NCBI GenBank assembly: GCA_004210805.1 | Contig: SDXZ01000004.1 | Coordinates: forward strand, 1-44,269 | Length of the DNA stretch: 44,269 nt | Direction of reading: 5' to 3' | Source of the DNA: Acidovorax sp. | Lineage (GTDB): Bacteria > Pseudomonadota > Gammaproteobacteria > Burkholderiales > Burkholderiaceae_C | Shown: positions 1 to 8,585 of the stretch, one piece after another | How the letters are laid out: each line of letters starts with the position of its first letter | How positions within the stretch are numbered: the stretch's first letter is position 1 | Program-made: the position numbers and the translations under genes | Notes under the pieces: generated by a model | The model's database searches: none | What the model was told of the DNA's origin: nothing | Seen by the model: only the letters and a program-made list of their open reading frames with translations

Positions 1-338
1 ATGAGGTCGCACTTGTGCTTCTTGGCGGCCGAGATCACGGCCTCGGCCACCAGGTCGGACTTGGCGACCACGGCCTTCACCGTCACGCCCAGCGCGCTGC
101 CCTCGGCCTTGACGCCGTCGACCATGGCCTGCGCGCCGTCGGACCACTGCTGTTCGATGCGCTTGGCGTCGTTCCGGTCGACCGACACACCGCCCTCGAA
201 ATAGCTGCGCGGGTACCGCGGAACGACCTTCAGGGCCACCACTGTGGCGCCCGAAAGCGATGCGAGCGCAAGGCCGTGGTCCACCGCCTTTTTCGACAGG
301 GCGGAACCGTCGGTAGCGATCAGGATGCGTGTGTACAT
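1..338 (-). CDS. Universal stress protein (UspA family), truncated by window edge
   Basis: Reading the minus strand from an ATG at 338 gives MYTRILIATDGSALSKKAVD and about 112 codons that run off the left edge of the window. The N-terminal beta strand followed by ATDGS is the hallmark of the UspA nucleotide-binding fold, and AVDHGLALASLSGATVVALKV is the usual first helix and second strand. A GAGGAG ribosome site lies just upstream of the start. The gene is divergent from ccoI, and an FNR box lies in the shared spacer, so induction at low oxygen is likely, as for many Usp proteins of facultative bacteria. The C-terminal part, including the G-rich ATP loop, is outside the window, so ATP binding cannot be judged. 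Confidence 0.9.
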   Translation of the reverse strand, partial: MYTRILIATDGSALSKKAVDHGLALASLSGATVVALKVVPRYPRSYFEGGVSVDRNDAKRIEQQWSDGAQAMVDGVKAEGSALGVTVKAVVAKSDLVAEAVISAAKKHKCDL

Positions 339-391
339 GGTGAGCTCCTCAAAGTGATGGCACCAGCGTAAGGCGAATCATCTGCCGCGGC

Positions 392-405
392 TTGATCCAG
401 GTCAA
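392..405. promoter_or_regulatory. FNR/ANR box between usp and ccoI
   Basis: TTGATCCAGGTCAA matches the FNR consensus TTGAT-N4-ATCAA at 9 of 10 defined positions. It lies 35 bp before the ccoI start and 54 bp before the divergent usp start, so it could serve either or both. An fnr gene is present at 8586-9308, which supports the assignment. Confidence 0.75.
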
Positions 406-439
406 TGTGGGTGCGTGACCCCGGCGATAGCCTTGAACC

Positions 440-2884
440 ATGTCCATGTTTCGACCCGCTGCGCTGGCTGATCCCGCTGCGCCCCAGCCCGGCGCCGCCC
501 CGGCCACGGCGCCGGCCGCGCCCACGCTGCTGCTGGACGATCCGCACGAGTGGTCGGCGTTTGGCCGGCCCTACACCCCTGCAGGCGATGTGCCCGCTGA
601 CCCCGCGGGCTGCGCGTGGGACTCGCAGGTGGTGCTCGAGGGCATGCACTGCGCGGCCTGCGCGCTCACCATCGAAGACGCGCTGCGTGCCGTGCCTGGT
701 GTGCAGCAAGCCGACGTGAGCGCGGCCACGCGCAGGGCGCGCGTGGTGTGGCACCCCGGGCAGGTGCGGCCCTCAACGTGGATGCAGGCCGTGCAACGCG
801 CCGGCTACAACGCGCTGCCCGCCATGGACGCCTTTGCACGCGACCAGCGCCAGCGCGAGAGCCGCCGCGCCCTGTGGCGCTGGCTGGTCGCAGGCTTTTG
901 CATGATGCAGGTGATGATGTACGCGTGGCCCGCGTACGTGGCCCAGCCGGGCGACCTCACGGCCGAGATGGAGCAGCTGCTGCGCTGGGCCTCGTGGGTC
1001 ATCACGCTGCCGATGGTGGTGTTCTCATGCGGGCCGTTTTTTGCCAGCGCCCTGCGCGACGTGCGACTGCGCCGCGTGAGCATGGACCTGCCCGTGGCGC
1101 TGGGCATGGCCATCACCTTTGCCGTCAGCACGGCGGGCACGTTCGATCCCGCGGGCCTTTTTGGGCGCGAGGTGTTCTATGACTCGCTCACCATGTTCGT
1201 GTTCTTTTTGCTCACCGGGCGCTGGCTGGAGCTGCGCCTGCGCGACCGCACCGCCGGCGCGCTGGAGGCCGTGATGAACCGCCTGCCCGACAGCGTGGAG
1301 CGGCGCGGGGAAGACGGCAGTTTCACCCGGGTGGCCACGCGCCGCCTGGTGCTGGGCGACACCATTCGTGTGTTGCCGGGCGAAGCGTTCCCGGCCGATG
1401 GCCGCATCACGCGGGGCAACACGCAGGCCGACGAGGCGCTGCTCACCGGCGAATCCACGCCAGTCGTGCGCCCGCTGGGCAGCACCGTCACCGCTGGCAG
1501 CTACAACCTGCAGTCGCCGGTCGAGATGGTTGTTGAGGGCATTGGCGCCCAGACGCGTTTTGCACAGATCGTGGCGCTGATGGAAAGCGCATCGCTGCAG
1601 AAGCCGCGCCTTGCGCAGCTGGCCGACCGGATCGCCCGGCCGTTCCTGGTGGCCGTGCTGCTGGCAGCCGTGGCGGCTGCCGTTTGGTGGTGGCCGTCAG
1701 ACCCGGGCCATGCGCTGATGGTGGGCGTGGCCGTGCTCATCGTCACCTGCCCGTGCGCGCTTTCGCTGGCCACGCCGGTGGCCATGCTGACTGCTGCGGG
1801 CACGCTGGCGCGCCATGGCGTGCTGGTGCGCAACCTGCAGGGGCTGGAGGCCTTGGCAGGTGTGGACACCATCGTGTTCGACAAGACCGGCACGCTCACA
1901 CGCGACGGCATGGCGCTGCGTGCGACGCAGGCGGCGGGCGATCTCACGGTCAATGAGTCATTGGCGCTGGCGGCTGCGCTGGCCCGGCAGTCAATGCACC
2001 CCGCCTCGCGCGCGCTGGTGGCTGCAGCGGCCAGCATTTCGGGTGCGGCGCCACAGTGTGTTGCGCACAACGTGCAGGAAGAGGCCGGCTTGGGTTTGGT
2101 CGGCACGGTGCTGTCGGACCACGATGGCCGCGAGCACCGGTTGCGCCTGGGCTCAGCACAGCATGCGGGCGTGGCGGCGCAGGAGGGCGGCGACGTGCTT
2201 CAGGTGGTGCTGTCCGAAGAAGCCGCAGACGGTGCCGTACGCGAGCTGGCGCGCTTCGACCTGGTCGAGGACCTGCGCGCCGAGGCCGCCCCGGTCGTCA
2301 AGGCGCTGGAGCAAGAGGGCATCGCCGTGCAACTGCTGTCTGGCGACCGTGCCCGCGCCGTACAGCGTGTGGCCGCACAGGCAGGCATCGCGCAGGCGCA
2401 AAGCGAATGCACGCCCCAAGGCAAGCTCGCGGCCCTGCATGCGCTGCAGGCCCGGGGACGCCGTGTGGCCATGGTGGGCGATGGCTTGAACGACGGCCCG
2501 GTGCTTGCCGGCGCCCATGTGTCCTTCGCCTTTGGCCGCGCGGTGCCGCTTGCGCAATCGCGCGCTGACTTTGTGGTGCTTGGGGGCAGCCTGGCACTGG
2601 TGCCGCAAACCGTGCTGCTGGCGCGCCGCACGCTGCGCGTGGTGCGGCAGAACCTGTGGTGGGCGGCGGGCTACAACGCACTGTGTGTGCCCCTGGCCGT
2701 GGGCGGCTTCATGCCTGCCTGGCTCGCGGGGCTGGGCATGGCGCTGAGCTCGCTGCTGGTGGTGCTTAACGCATCACGGCTGGCGCGCGATTTGCCGCCC
2801 CTGGCGGAGGTGGGGCAAGACCTGCCGCTGCCGCCGAACCAGCAGCCTGCTCCCTCGACACACACCCGACTGGAAACTGCCTGA
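440..2884 (+). CDS. ccoI: Copper-translocating P1B-type ATPase for cbb3 oxidase assembly (CcoI/FixI)
   Basis: This 814-residue inner-membrane ATPase moves copper out of the cytoplasm for insertion into cbb3 cytochrome oxidase. A proline/alanine-rich leader is followed by a heavy-metal-associated domain with GMHCAAC at residues 68-74. Next come membrane helices, the TGES actuator motif, the metal-channel motif CPC at 437-439, the phosphorylation motif DKTGT beginning at 481, the MHPAS nucleotide-site HP motif and the hinge GDGLND near 680. All key P1B residues are intact. Its stop overlaps the ccoS start, and ccoNOQP follows, so the oxidase context separates it from general copper-export CopA. 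An in-frame ATG six bases downstream is an alternative start. Confidence 0.95.
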   Translation: MSMFRPAALADPAAPQPGAAPATAPAAPTLLLDDPHEWSAFGRPYTPAGDVPADPAGCAWDSQVVLEGMHCAACALTIEDALRAVPGVQQADVSAATRRARVVWHPGQVRPSTWMQAVQRAGYNALPAMDAFARDQRQRESRRALWRWLVAGFCMMQVMMYAWPAYVAQPGDLTAEMEQLLRWASWVITLPMVVFSCGPFFASALRDVRLRRVSMDLPVALGMAITFAVSTAGTFDPAGLFGREVFYDSLTMFVFFLLTGRWLELRLRDRTAGALEAVMNRLPDSVERRGEDGSFTRVATRRLVLGDTIRVLPGEAFPADGRITRGNTQADEALLTGESTPVVRPLGSTVTAGSYNLQSPVEMVVEGIGAQTRFAQIVALMESASLQKPRLAQLADRIARPFLVAVLLAAVAAAVWWWPSDPGHALMVGVAVLIVTCPCALSLATPVAMLTAAGTLARHGVLVRNLQGLEALAGVDTIVFDKTGTLTRDGMALRATQAAGDLTVNESLALAAALARQSMHPASRALVAAAASISGAAPQCVAHNVQEEAGLGLVGTVLSDHDGREHRLRLGSAQHAGVAAQEGGDVLQVVLSEEAADGAVRELARFDLVEDLRAEAAPVVKALEQEGIAVQLLSGDRARAVQRVAAQAGIAQAQSECTPQGKLAALHALQARGRRVAMVGDGLNDGPVLAGAHVSFAFGRAVPLAQSRADFVVLGGSLALVPQTVLLARRTLRVVRQNLWWAAGYNALCVPLAVGGFMPAWLAGLGMALSSLLVVLNASRLARDLPPLAEVGQDLPLPPNQQPAPSTHTRLETA

Positions 2885-3021
2885 TGGACATCCTGTACCT
2901 GCTGATTCCGTTGTCTGTAGTGCTGGTGCTCATGGTGCTGGCGGGCCTGTGGTGGGCGGTGCACCACGGCCAGTTCGAAAGCGTCGAACAAGAAGGCGAG
3001 CGGATTCTCCGAAACGATTGA
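2884..3021 (+). CDS. ccoS: cbb3-type oxidase assembly protein CcoS
   Basis: A 45-codon gene whose ATG shares one base with the ccoI stop. The product begins MDILYLLIPLSVVLVLMVLA, a single N-terminal membrane helix, then has GLWWAVHHGQFES and an acidic-basic tail ending ERILRND. Length, single helix and the W-x-V-x-x-G-Q-F/Y-x-x pattern fit CcoS, which is needed for cofactor incorporation into cbb3 oxidase and normally sits beside ccoI. The stop codon lies inside the FNR box that precedes ccoN. Confidence 0.9.
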   Translation: MDILYLLIPLSVVLVLMVLAGLWWAVHHGQFESVEQEGERILRND

Positions 3022-3031
3022 CTTGCGTCAA
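3018..3031. promoter_or_regulatory. FNR box upstream of ccoN
   Basis: TTGACTTGCGTCAA is a perfect inverted repeat (TTGAC/GTCAA with a 4-base spacer) close to the FNR consensus. It overlaps the last codons of ccoS and is centred 60 bp before the ccoN start, where an oxygen-responsive promoter for the oxidase structural genes is expected. Confidence 0.8.
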
Positions 3032-3084
3032 TGTGCACCGGGGCCGGTTGCAAGAAACTCAGATTGCAAACAAAGAGGTGCCCG

Positions 3085-4524
3085 ATGGATTCTCCAAAAA
3101 CAATGGCTGCGCACTACAACGACACCGTCGTGCGGCAGTTCTCGATCATGGCCGTGGTCTGGGGGGTGGTTGGCATGCTGGTGGGCGTCATCATTGCCGC
3201 CCAGCTGGCCTGGCCTGAACTCAACTTCGGCATTCCGTGGCTCAGCTATGGGCGCCTGCGCCCGCTGCACACCAACGCGGTGATCTTCGCGTTTGGCGGC
3301 TGTGCCCTGTTTGCCACCAGCTATTACGTCGTGCAGCGCACGAGCCAGGTGCGGTTGTTTGCGGCCCCGCTGGCGGCTTTCACTTTCTGGGGCTGGCAGC
3401 TGGTCATCGTGGCTGCGGCCATCAGCCTCCCACTGGGCTATACCTCCGGCAAGGAATACGCCGAGCTCGAGTGGCCCATCGACATCCTGATCACGCTGGT
3501 GTGGGTGTCTTACGCCATCGTGTTCTTCGGCACCATCGGTGTGCGCAAGGTCAAGCACATCTACGTGGCCAACTGGTTCTTCGGCGCGTTCATCCTGGCC
3601 GTGGCATTGCTGCACGTAGTCAACAGCGCTGCGATTCCTGTGAGCTTCATGAAGAGCTACTCGGCCTACGCTGGCGTGCAGGACGCGATGGTGCAGTGGT
3701 GGTACGGCCACAACGCCGTGGGCTTCTTCCTGACCGCGGGCTTCCTCGGGATGATGTATTACTTCATCCCCAAGCAGGCTGGCCGCCCGGTGTACAGCTA
3801 CCGCCTGTCCATCGTCCACTTCTGGGCACTCATCTTTACCTACATGTGGGCGGGCCCCCACCACCTGCACTACACCGCGCTGCCAGACTGGACGCAATCG
3901 GTGGGCATGGTGTTCTCGCTGATCCTGCTGGCTCCCAGCTGGGGCGGGATGATCAACGGCGTGATGACGCTGTCGGGCGCCTGGCACAAGCTGCGCGAGG
4001 ACCCCATCCTGCGCTTCCTGATCGTGTCGCTGTCGTTCTACGGCATGGCCACGTTCGAAGGTCCGATGATGTCCATCAAGACCGTCAACGCCCTGAGCCA
4101 TTACACCGACTGGACCGTGGGCCACGTACACGCTGGCGCTCTGGGCTGGGTGGGGCTGATCTCGATGGGATCGCTCTACTACCTGGTGCCGCGCCTGTTC
4201 GGCCGCGACAAGATGCACTCCATCCCGGCGATCGAGCTGCACTTTTGGCTCGCCACCATCGGCATCGTGCTGTACATCGCCGCGATGTGGATCGCCGGTG
4301 TGATGCAGGGCCTGATGTGGCGCGCCATCAACCCCGACGGCACGCTCACCTACACCTTTGTCGAGAGCGTGAAGGCGACCTATCCCTTCTACGTGGTCCG
4401 CGCCGCTGGGGGGCTGCTGTACCTGGCCGGCATGCTGATCATGGCCTGGAACGTGTGGGTCACCGCCATCTCGGGCCGCTCGGTCAAGGTCGCCATTCCG
4501 GCCGTGAACGTTGCCCACGCCTGA
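3085..4524 (+). CDS. ccoN: cbb3-type cytochrome c oxidase catalytic subunit I (CcoN)
   Basis: CcoN is the heme b/b3-CuB subunit that reduces oxygen at very low oxygen pressure. The chosen ATG gives 479 residues, the usual size. It is preceded by AGAGGTG at good spacing, whereas the longer frame back to 3031 would add a cysteine-rich, non-membrane leader. Many membrane helices are visible. Diagnostic stretches include [26 protein letters not shown], the [16 protein letters not shown] segment with the histidines expected at CuB, and [10 protein letters not shown] with heme-ligand histidines. It opens the ccoNOQP operon directly after an FNR box. Confidence 0.97.
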   Translation: MDSPKTMAAHYNDTVVRQFSIMAVVWGVVGMLVGVIIAAQLAWPELNFGIPWLSYGRLRPLHTNAVIFAFGGCALFATSYYVVQRTSQVRLFAAPLAAFTFWGWQLVIVAAAISLPLGYTSGKEYAELEWPIDILITLVWVSYAIVFFGTIGVRKVKHIYVANWFFGAFILAVALLHVVNSAAIPVSFMKSYSAYAGVQDAMVQWWYGHNAVGFFLTAGFLGMMYYFIPKQAGRPVYSYRLSIVHFWALIFTYMWAGPHHLHYTALPDWTQSVGMVFSLILLAPSWGGMINGVMTLSGAWHKLREDPILRFLIVSLSFYGMATFEGPMMSIKTVNALSHYTDWTVGHVHAGALGWVGLISMGSLYYLVPRLFGRDKMHSIPAIELHFWLATIGIVLYIAAMWIAGVMQGLMWRAINPDGTLTYTFVESVKATYPFYVVRAAGGLLYLAGMLIMAWNVWVTAISGRSVKVAIPAVNVAHA

Positions 4525-4540
4525 GCCGAAGGATTCCATC

Positions 4541-5173
4541 ATGTCCAACAACAACACGCCTTCGTCCACTGGCTTCTCCCACGAGAAGATCGAGACCAAC
4601 AACTTTTTGATGATCGTGCTGATCCTGCTGGTGATCGCCATTGGCGGCCTGGTGGAGATCGTGCCCTTGTTCTTTCAGAAGTCCACCACCGAGGCCGTCA
4701 AGGGTGTTGAGCCCTACACCGCCACGCAACTGGTCGGGCGCGACATCTACCTGCGGGAGGGTTGCTACAACTGCCACTCGCAGATGATCCGCCCGTTTCG
4801 CGCCGAGACGCTGCGCTACGGCCACTACTCGGTGGCAGGCGAGTTCGTGTACGACCACCCATTCCAGTGGGGCAGCAAGCGCACCGGCCCCGACCTGCAC
4901 CGCGTGGGCGGCAAGTACAGCGACGAGTGGCACCGCATCCACCTGAACAACCCGCGCGACGTGGTGCCCGAGTCGAACATGCCTGCCTACCCCTGGCTTG
5001 AAAAGACCGTGGTCGAGCCGGCCAGCGTGGCGCCGCGCATGAAGGCCCTGCGCACGGTGGGCGTGCCCTACACCGACGAGCAGATCCAGGCCGCGGCTGA
5101 AGAGGTCAAGGGGAAAACCGAGATGGACGCCCTGGTGGCCTATCTGCAGGTAATGGGCCGCGCGCTCAAGTAA
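4541..5173 (+). CDS. ccoO: cbb3-type oxidase monoheme cytochrome c subunit II (CcoO)
   Basis: A 210-residue membrane-anchored c-type cytochrome that passes electrons to CcoN. One N-terminal helix (about residues 22-45) is followed by a periplasmic domain with a single heme site, CYNCH at 75-79, in the family context [25 protein letters not shown] carries the likely distal methionine ligand. The start ATG is 16 bp after the ccoN stop. The gene lies between ccoN and ccoQ as in standard operons. Confidence 0.97.
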   Translation: MSNNNTPSSTGFSHEKIETNNFLMIVLILLVIAIGGLVEIVPLFFQKSTTEAVKGVEPYTATQLVGRDIYLREGCYNCHSQMIRPFRAETLRYGHYSVAGEFVYDHPFQWGSKRTGPDLHRVGGKYSDEWHRIHLNNPRDVVPESNMPAYPWLEKTVVEPASVAPRMKALRTVGVPYTDEQIQAAAEEVKGKTEMDALVAYLQVMGRALK

Positions 5174-5184
5174 GGAGATCCGCA

Positions 5185-5322
5185 ATGGACATCACCACCA
5201 TGCGCATCGTCGCCACGCTCGCCTCGATGGCCTGCTTCATCGGCATCTGGGTCTGGGCCTATCGCGGCCGCAACAAGGCCCGGTTTGAAGAGGCAGCGCA
5301 GCTGCCCTTTGAACAAGACTGA
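5185..5322 (+). CDS. ccoQ: cbb3-type oxidase subunit CcoQ
   Basis: A 45-residue protein with one membrane helix (VATLASMACFIGIWVWAY) and a charged tail RGRNKARFEEAAQLPFEQD, typical of CcoQ, which stabilises the oxidase complex. A strong AAGGAGA site precedes the ATG, and the gene sits in the 170-bp space between ccoO and ccoP where ccoQ belongs. Confidence 0.9.
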   Translation: MDITTMRIVATLASMACFIGIWVWAYRGRNKARFEEAAQLPFEQD

Positions 5323-5346
5323 CCTTCACCAGAACGAGAACACCCC

Positions 5347-6261
5347 ATGAGCGACTTCACCAGCAATTTCTGGTCGGTCTTTGTGACCACGCTGACCTTG
5401 GTCGGCATCATCGCCTGCGGCATCTTGCTGTGGATGGCCGGCCGCAAGAAGGTGGCGGCCACCGCCGACAACACCACCGGCCACGTCTGGGACGAAGACC
5501 TGGTGGAGATGAACAACCCCCTTCCGCGCTGGTGGGTGTGGCTGTTTGTCATCACCATCGTGTTCGGCTTGGCGTACCTGGCGGCCTACCCGGGCCTGGG
5601 CAGCTTCAACGGCCAGTTGAAATGGACACAAAAGGGCGAGTACGAGGCCGAGATGGCCAAGGCCAAGGCTGAGCTGGAACCCCTGTACGCGCGTTTTGCC
5701 TCAATGAAGCCCGAGGACGTGGCCAAGGACCCGCAGGCCCAGGCCATCGGCGAGCGCCTGTTCATGAACAACTGCGCGCAGTGCCACGGCTCGGACGCGC
5801 GCGGCAGCAAGGGCTTTCCGAACCTTGCAGACGCCGACTGGCTGCACGGTGGTACGCCCGACAAGATCCGCGAAACGATCGAGAAAGGCCGCGTGGGCAA
5901 CATGCCCCCCATGGCAGCGGCCGTGGGCACGCCAGACGATGTGCGCAATGTGTCGCACTACGTGCTGAGTCTGTCGGGCAGCCCGCACGACTCGCTGCGC
6001 GCTTCGCTGGGCAAGCCCAAGTTCGGCGCGTGTGCGGCCTGCCATGGTGTGGACGGCAAGGGCAACCAGGCGCTGGGCGCCCCCAATCTCACAGACGACA
6101 TCTGGCTGCACGGCTGGGGCGAAGCGGCCATCGCCAACATGATCAACCAGGGCAAGGTCAACCAGATGCCGGCGCAGGCGGACAAACTGACGGAAGCGCA
6201 GGTTGGTGTGCTGTCGGCCTACGTTTGGGGCCTGTCTGGCAAGCAGGTGGCTGCACGCTAG
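5347..6261 (+). CDS. ccoP: cbb3-type oxidase diheme cytochrome c subunit III (CcoP)
   Basis: A 304-residue membrane-anchored diheme cytochrome that accepts electrons from the bc1 complex or soluble cytochromes. There are two membrane helices near residues 10-32 and 62-82, joined by the family motif HVWDEDLVEMNNPLPRWW. A long charged helix leads to two heme sites, CAQCH at 143-147 and CAACH at 229-233. Methionine ligands are likely in GNMPPM and NQMPAQ. It is the last gene of ccoNOQP. A 117-bp gap follows before ccoG. Confidence 0.97.
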   Translation: MSDFTSNFWSVFVTTLTLVGIIACGILLWMAGRKKVAATADNTTGHVWDEDLVEMNNPLPRWWVWLFVITIVFGLAYLAAYPGLGSFNGQLKWTQKGEYEAEMAKAKAELEPLYARFASMKPEDVAKDPQAQAIGERLFMNNCAQCHGSDARGSKGFPNLADADWLHGGTPDKIRETIEKGRVGNMPPMAAAVGTPDDVRNVSHYVLSLSGSPHDSLRASLGKPKFGACAACHGVDGKGNQALGAPNLTDDIWLHGWGEAAIANMINQGKVNQMPAQADKLTEAQVGVLSAYVWGLSGKQVAAR

Positions 6262-6280
6262 CGCAAGGACTGCGCTCTTT
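6261..6280 (+). terminator. Small hairpin after ccoP
   Basis: GCGCA (6261-6265) and TGCGC (6271-6275) form a 5-bp stem with a 5-base loop followed by TCTTTC, directly at the ccoP stop. It is weak and may only attenuate read-through into ccoG. Confidence 0.3.
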
Positions 6281-6378
6281 CGGACGGTGCGTAGGCCTGC
6301 CCCAAGAGCTCCGTCATCCGCTTCGTCTCCTGACTTCCCACCATCCCGCGTTCAGCAGCCTGTAGGCACAACAACACC

Positions 6379-7824
6379 ATGACGTCCCCCAGCGAGTCCA
6401 CTCGCAAGGTCATCCCCATCGCAGCGGTGGCAGCCGACGTGTCGTCACAGGGCGAAATGGTGTCCCTGTACGAGGCGCAGAAGAAGATCTACCCGCGCTC
6501 GATCAGCGGCGTGTTTGCGCGCTGGCGCTGGGCCATGGTGTTTCTCACGCAACTCGTCTTTTATGGCTTGCCCTGGCTGGAATGGGGGCAGCGCCAGATG
6601 GTGCTCTTTGACCTGGGCGCGCGGCGCTTCTACATCTTTGGCCTGGTGCTGTACCCGCAGGACTTCATTTATCTCACGGGCCTGCTCATCATCTCGGCGC
6701 TGTCGCTCTTTTTGTTCACCGCGGTGGCGGGGCGGCTGTGGTGTGGTTTTGCATGCCCGCAGACGGTCTACACCGAAATGTTCATGTGGATCGAGCACAA
6801 GATCGAAGGCGACCGGAGTGCCCGCCTGCGTCTGGACCACGGTGGCTGGACCTTTGAAAAGGTACGCAAGAAGTTTTTCAAGCAGGTGGTGTGGATTGCG
6901 GTCGCGGTGTGGACCGGGTTCACCTTTGTGGGCTATTTCGTGCCCATCCGCGAGCTGGGCAGCGAGCTGCTGGCGCTGCAGGGCGGCTGGGCACTCTTCT
7001 GGGTGTTGTTCTACGGGTTCGCCACCTATGGCAACGCCGGCTACATGCGCGAACAGGTCTGCAAGTACATGTGTCCCTATGCGCGTTTTCAAAGCGCGAT
7101 GTTCGACAAGGACACGCTGGTGGTGAGCTACGACGTGGCGCGGGGCGAGCCACGGGGACCGCGCAGCAAAACAGTGGATCACCAGGCCAAGGGGCTGGGC
7201 GACTGCATCGACTGCACGCTGTGTGTGCAGGTGTGCCCGGTCGGCATCGACATCCGCAAGGGCCTGCAGTATGAATGCATCGGCTGTGGCCTGTGCGTGG
7301 ACGCGTGCAACACCGTGATGGACAAGATGCATTACCCGCGGGGGCTGATCCGCTTTTCCACCCAGAACGGGGTGGAAAAGCGCTGGAGCCCTTCGCAGAT
7401 GCTGCGCCGCGTGCTGCGTCCGCGGGTGCTGATCTATGCGGCAGTGCTGGTCGCCCTGTGCATTGCGATGCTGGCCAGCTTGGTCACGCGCACGCCACTG
7501 AAGGTAGACGTGGTGCGCGACCGCGCTGCGCTCTCGCGCATCGTGGCTGGCGGAAAGCTGGAGAACATCTACCGCCTGCAGATCATGAACGCCACCGAAG
7601 GGCCGCAGCGTTATCGGATCGCAGCGCGCGGGCTGCAAGGTATCGAGGTGGCGTCGGAAGCCGAGGTGGAGATCGGCGCCGCGGAATCCCGCTGGGTAGC
7701 GGTGCGGCTGCAGATACCGTACGGCTCGGCCGCTTCGGGCTCGCATCCTGTGCAGTTTGATGTGCAGGCTGTGGGCGCGGCAGCCCAGGTGACGGAGAAG
7801 TCGGTTTTTCTGGTGCCGCGCTAG
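6379..7824 (+). CDS. ccoG: Cytochrome oxidase accessory iron-sulfur protein CcoG (RdxA/FixG)
   Basis: A 481-residue membrane ferredoxin-like protein of the CcoG/RdxA family, implicated in reducing copper for CuB assembly. About five membrane helices surround cysteine motifs including CGFACPQ and CKYMCPYARFQ. A double 4Fe-4S cluster follows: C276-C279-C282-C286-P and C300-C303-C306-C310. After the fifth helix (about 352-372) comes a periplasmic immunoglobulin-like FixG C-terminal domain ending VTEKSVFLVPR. The gene lies downstream of ccoNOQP and upstream of ccoH. Its own promoter in the preceding 117 bp is not obvious. Confidence 0.95.
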   Translation: MTSPSESTRKVIPIAAVAADVSSQGEMVSLYEAQKKIYPRSISGVFARWRWAMVFLTQLVFYGLPWLEWGQRQMVLFDLGARRFYIFGLVLYPQDFIYLTGLLIISALSLFLFTAVAGRLWCGFACPQTVYTEMFMWIEHKIEGDRSARLRLDHGGWTFEKVRKKFFKQVVWIAVAVWTGFTFVGYFVPIRELGSELLALQGGWALFWVLFYGFATYGNAGYMREQVCKYMCPYARFQSAMFDKDTLVVSYDVARGEPRGPRSKTVDHQAKGLGDCIDCTLCVQVCPVGIDIRKGLQYECIGCGLCVDACNTVMDKMHYPRGLIRFSTQNGVEKRWSPSQMLRRVLRPRVLIYAAVLVALCIAMLASLVTRTPLKVDVVRDRAALSRIVAGGKLENIYRLQIMNATEGPQRYRIAARGLQGIEVASEAEVEIGAAESRWVAVRLQIPYGSAASGSHPVQFDVQAVGAAAQVTEKSVFLVPR

Positions 7825-7896
7825 CGTGCACTGCAGCGCACCTGGCTCAAGCAGTGCCTGGTGCCCATGAGTCAACAGAAATTGAGGAGTATTGAT

Positions 7897-8199
7897 ATGC
7901 CATCCAATCCCGCCGTCGGGCCCGCAAGCGCCACAAGTCCTGCCACAGGTGTGGCTCCCGCGCCGTGGTGGAAATTCGGCCATGTCTGGCTCGTCATTGC
8001 CGGTCCCGCCATCGTGATCGTCGCTGGCTTTGTAACGCTGTGGCTGGCCGTCTCCCGGCCGGACCCCGTGGTGGCCGAGGACTATTACCGCCAGGGTATT
8101 GAGATCAACAAGACGCTGGCCAACCCCGAAAAAAGCCTGGCACCAGCGATCAAGGGCCGCAACCATGCAGCCACCCCGGTGCAGGACCAGCCACGATAA
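7897..8199 (+). CDS. ccoH: cbb3 oxidase assembly protein CcoH/FixH
   Basis: A 100-residue protein with an alanine/proline-rich N-terminus, one membrane helix (about 29-53) and the FixH signature PDPVVAEDYYRQGIEINKTL. Members of this family are needed for stable cbb3 oxidase and often cooperate with the copper pump CcoI. The ATG at 7897 follows TGAGGAG at good distance. A longer reading from GTG 7861 would place that ribosome site inside the gene. The product is shorter than many FixH proteins, lacking much of the periplasmic domain, which appears normal for related short CcoH forms. Confidence 0.88.
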   Translation: MPSNPAVGPASATSPATGVAPAPWWKFGHVWLVIAGPAIVIVAGFVTLWLAVSRPDPVVAEDYYRQGIEINKTLANPEKSLAPAIKGRNHAATPVQDQPR

Positions 8200-8273
8200 A
8201 AACCGGTGGAAAGCAGGCTGAACGCTGGGTGCAGCCAGCTTGCTACACCACCGATGACAAGGAGACAAGACCG

Positions 8274-8564
8274 ATGTGGACGCAACGCTTGATGTGGATT
8301 GCCTGGCCCGCTTTTTTGACGGCGGGGGTCCTTGAGATGCTGGTGTTTGCCATGGTGGATCCGCACGATCTGCACTGGTTTGGGCAACCACTGGCTTTGT
8401 CGCGGCAGGGCGTCTATACCCTGGCGTTTTTCGCTTTCTGGGCTATCACCATGGCCTCGAGCGCCCTCACCACGCTGCTGGCAATGTCACCGTTCGAGCT
8501 CAACCGCTGCCCGGTTTCGCCGGATGCGCGGCCGCAGGACTGCCGCAAGAATTCCTGCTCTTGA
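8274..8564 (+). CDS. Small two-helix membrane protein with cysteine tail, function unknown
   Basis: A 96-residue protein preceded by AAGGAGAC. Two hydrophobic stretches (about residues 7-27 and 43-70) flank a short loop with HDLHWFG. The C-terminus is soluble and contains three cysteines, C79, C90 and C95, in a proline-rich segment. It follows ccoH in the same direction and ends just before the convergent fnr gene. Location suggests a role in cbb3 assembly or in metal or redox handling at the membrane, but I do not recognise a named family. Confidence 0.75.
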   Translation: MWTQRLMWIAWPAFLTAGVLEMLVFAMVDPHDLHWFGQPLALSRQGVYTLAFFAFWAITMASSALTTLLAMSPFELNRCPVSPDARPQDCRKNSCS

Positions 8565-8585
8565 AGCCCTGGCCCGCAGCGCTGC

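Noticed and set aside
3028-4641. 537-codon open frame on the minus strand
   Set aside because: Antisense to ccoN. It is a His/Gly/Gln-rich translation with no domain.
6445-8391. 648-codon open frame on the minus strand
   Set aside because: Antisense to ccoG and ccoH, both of which have strong motif support.
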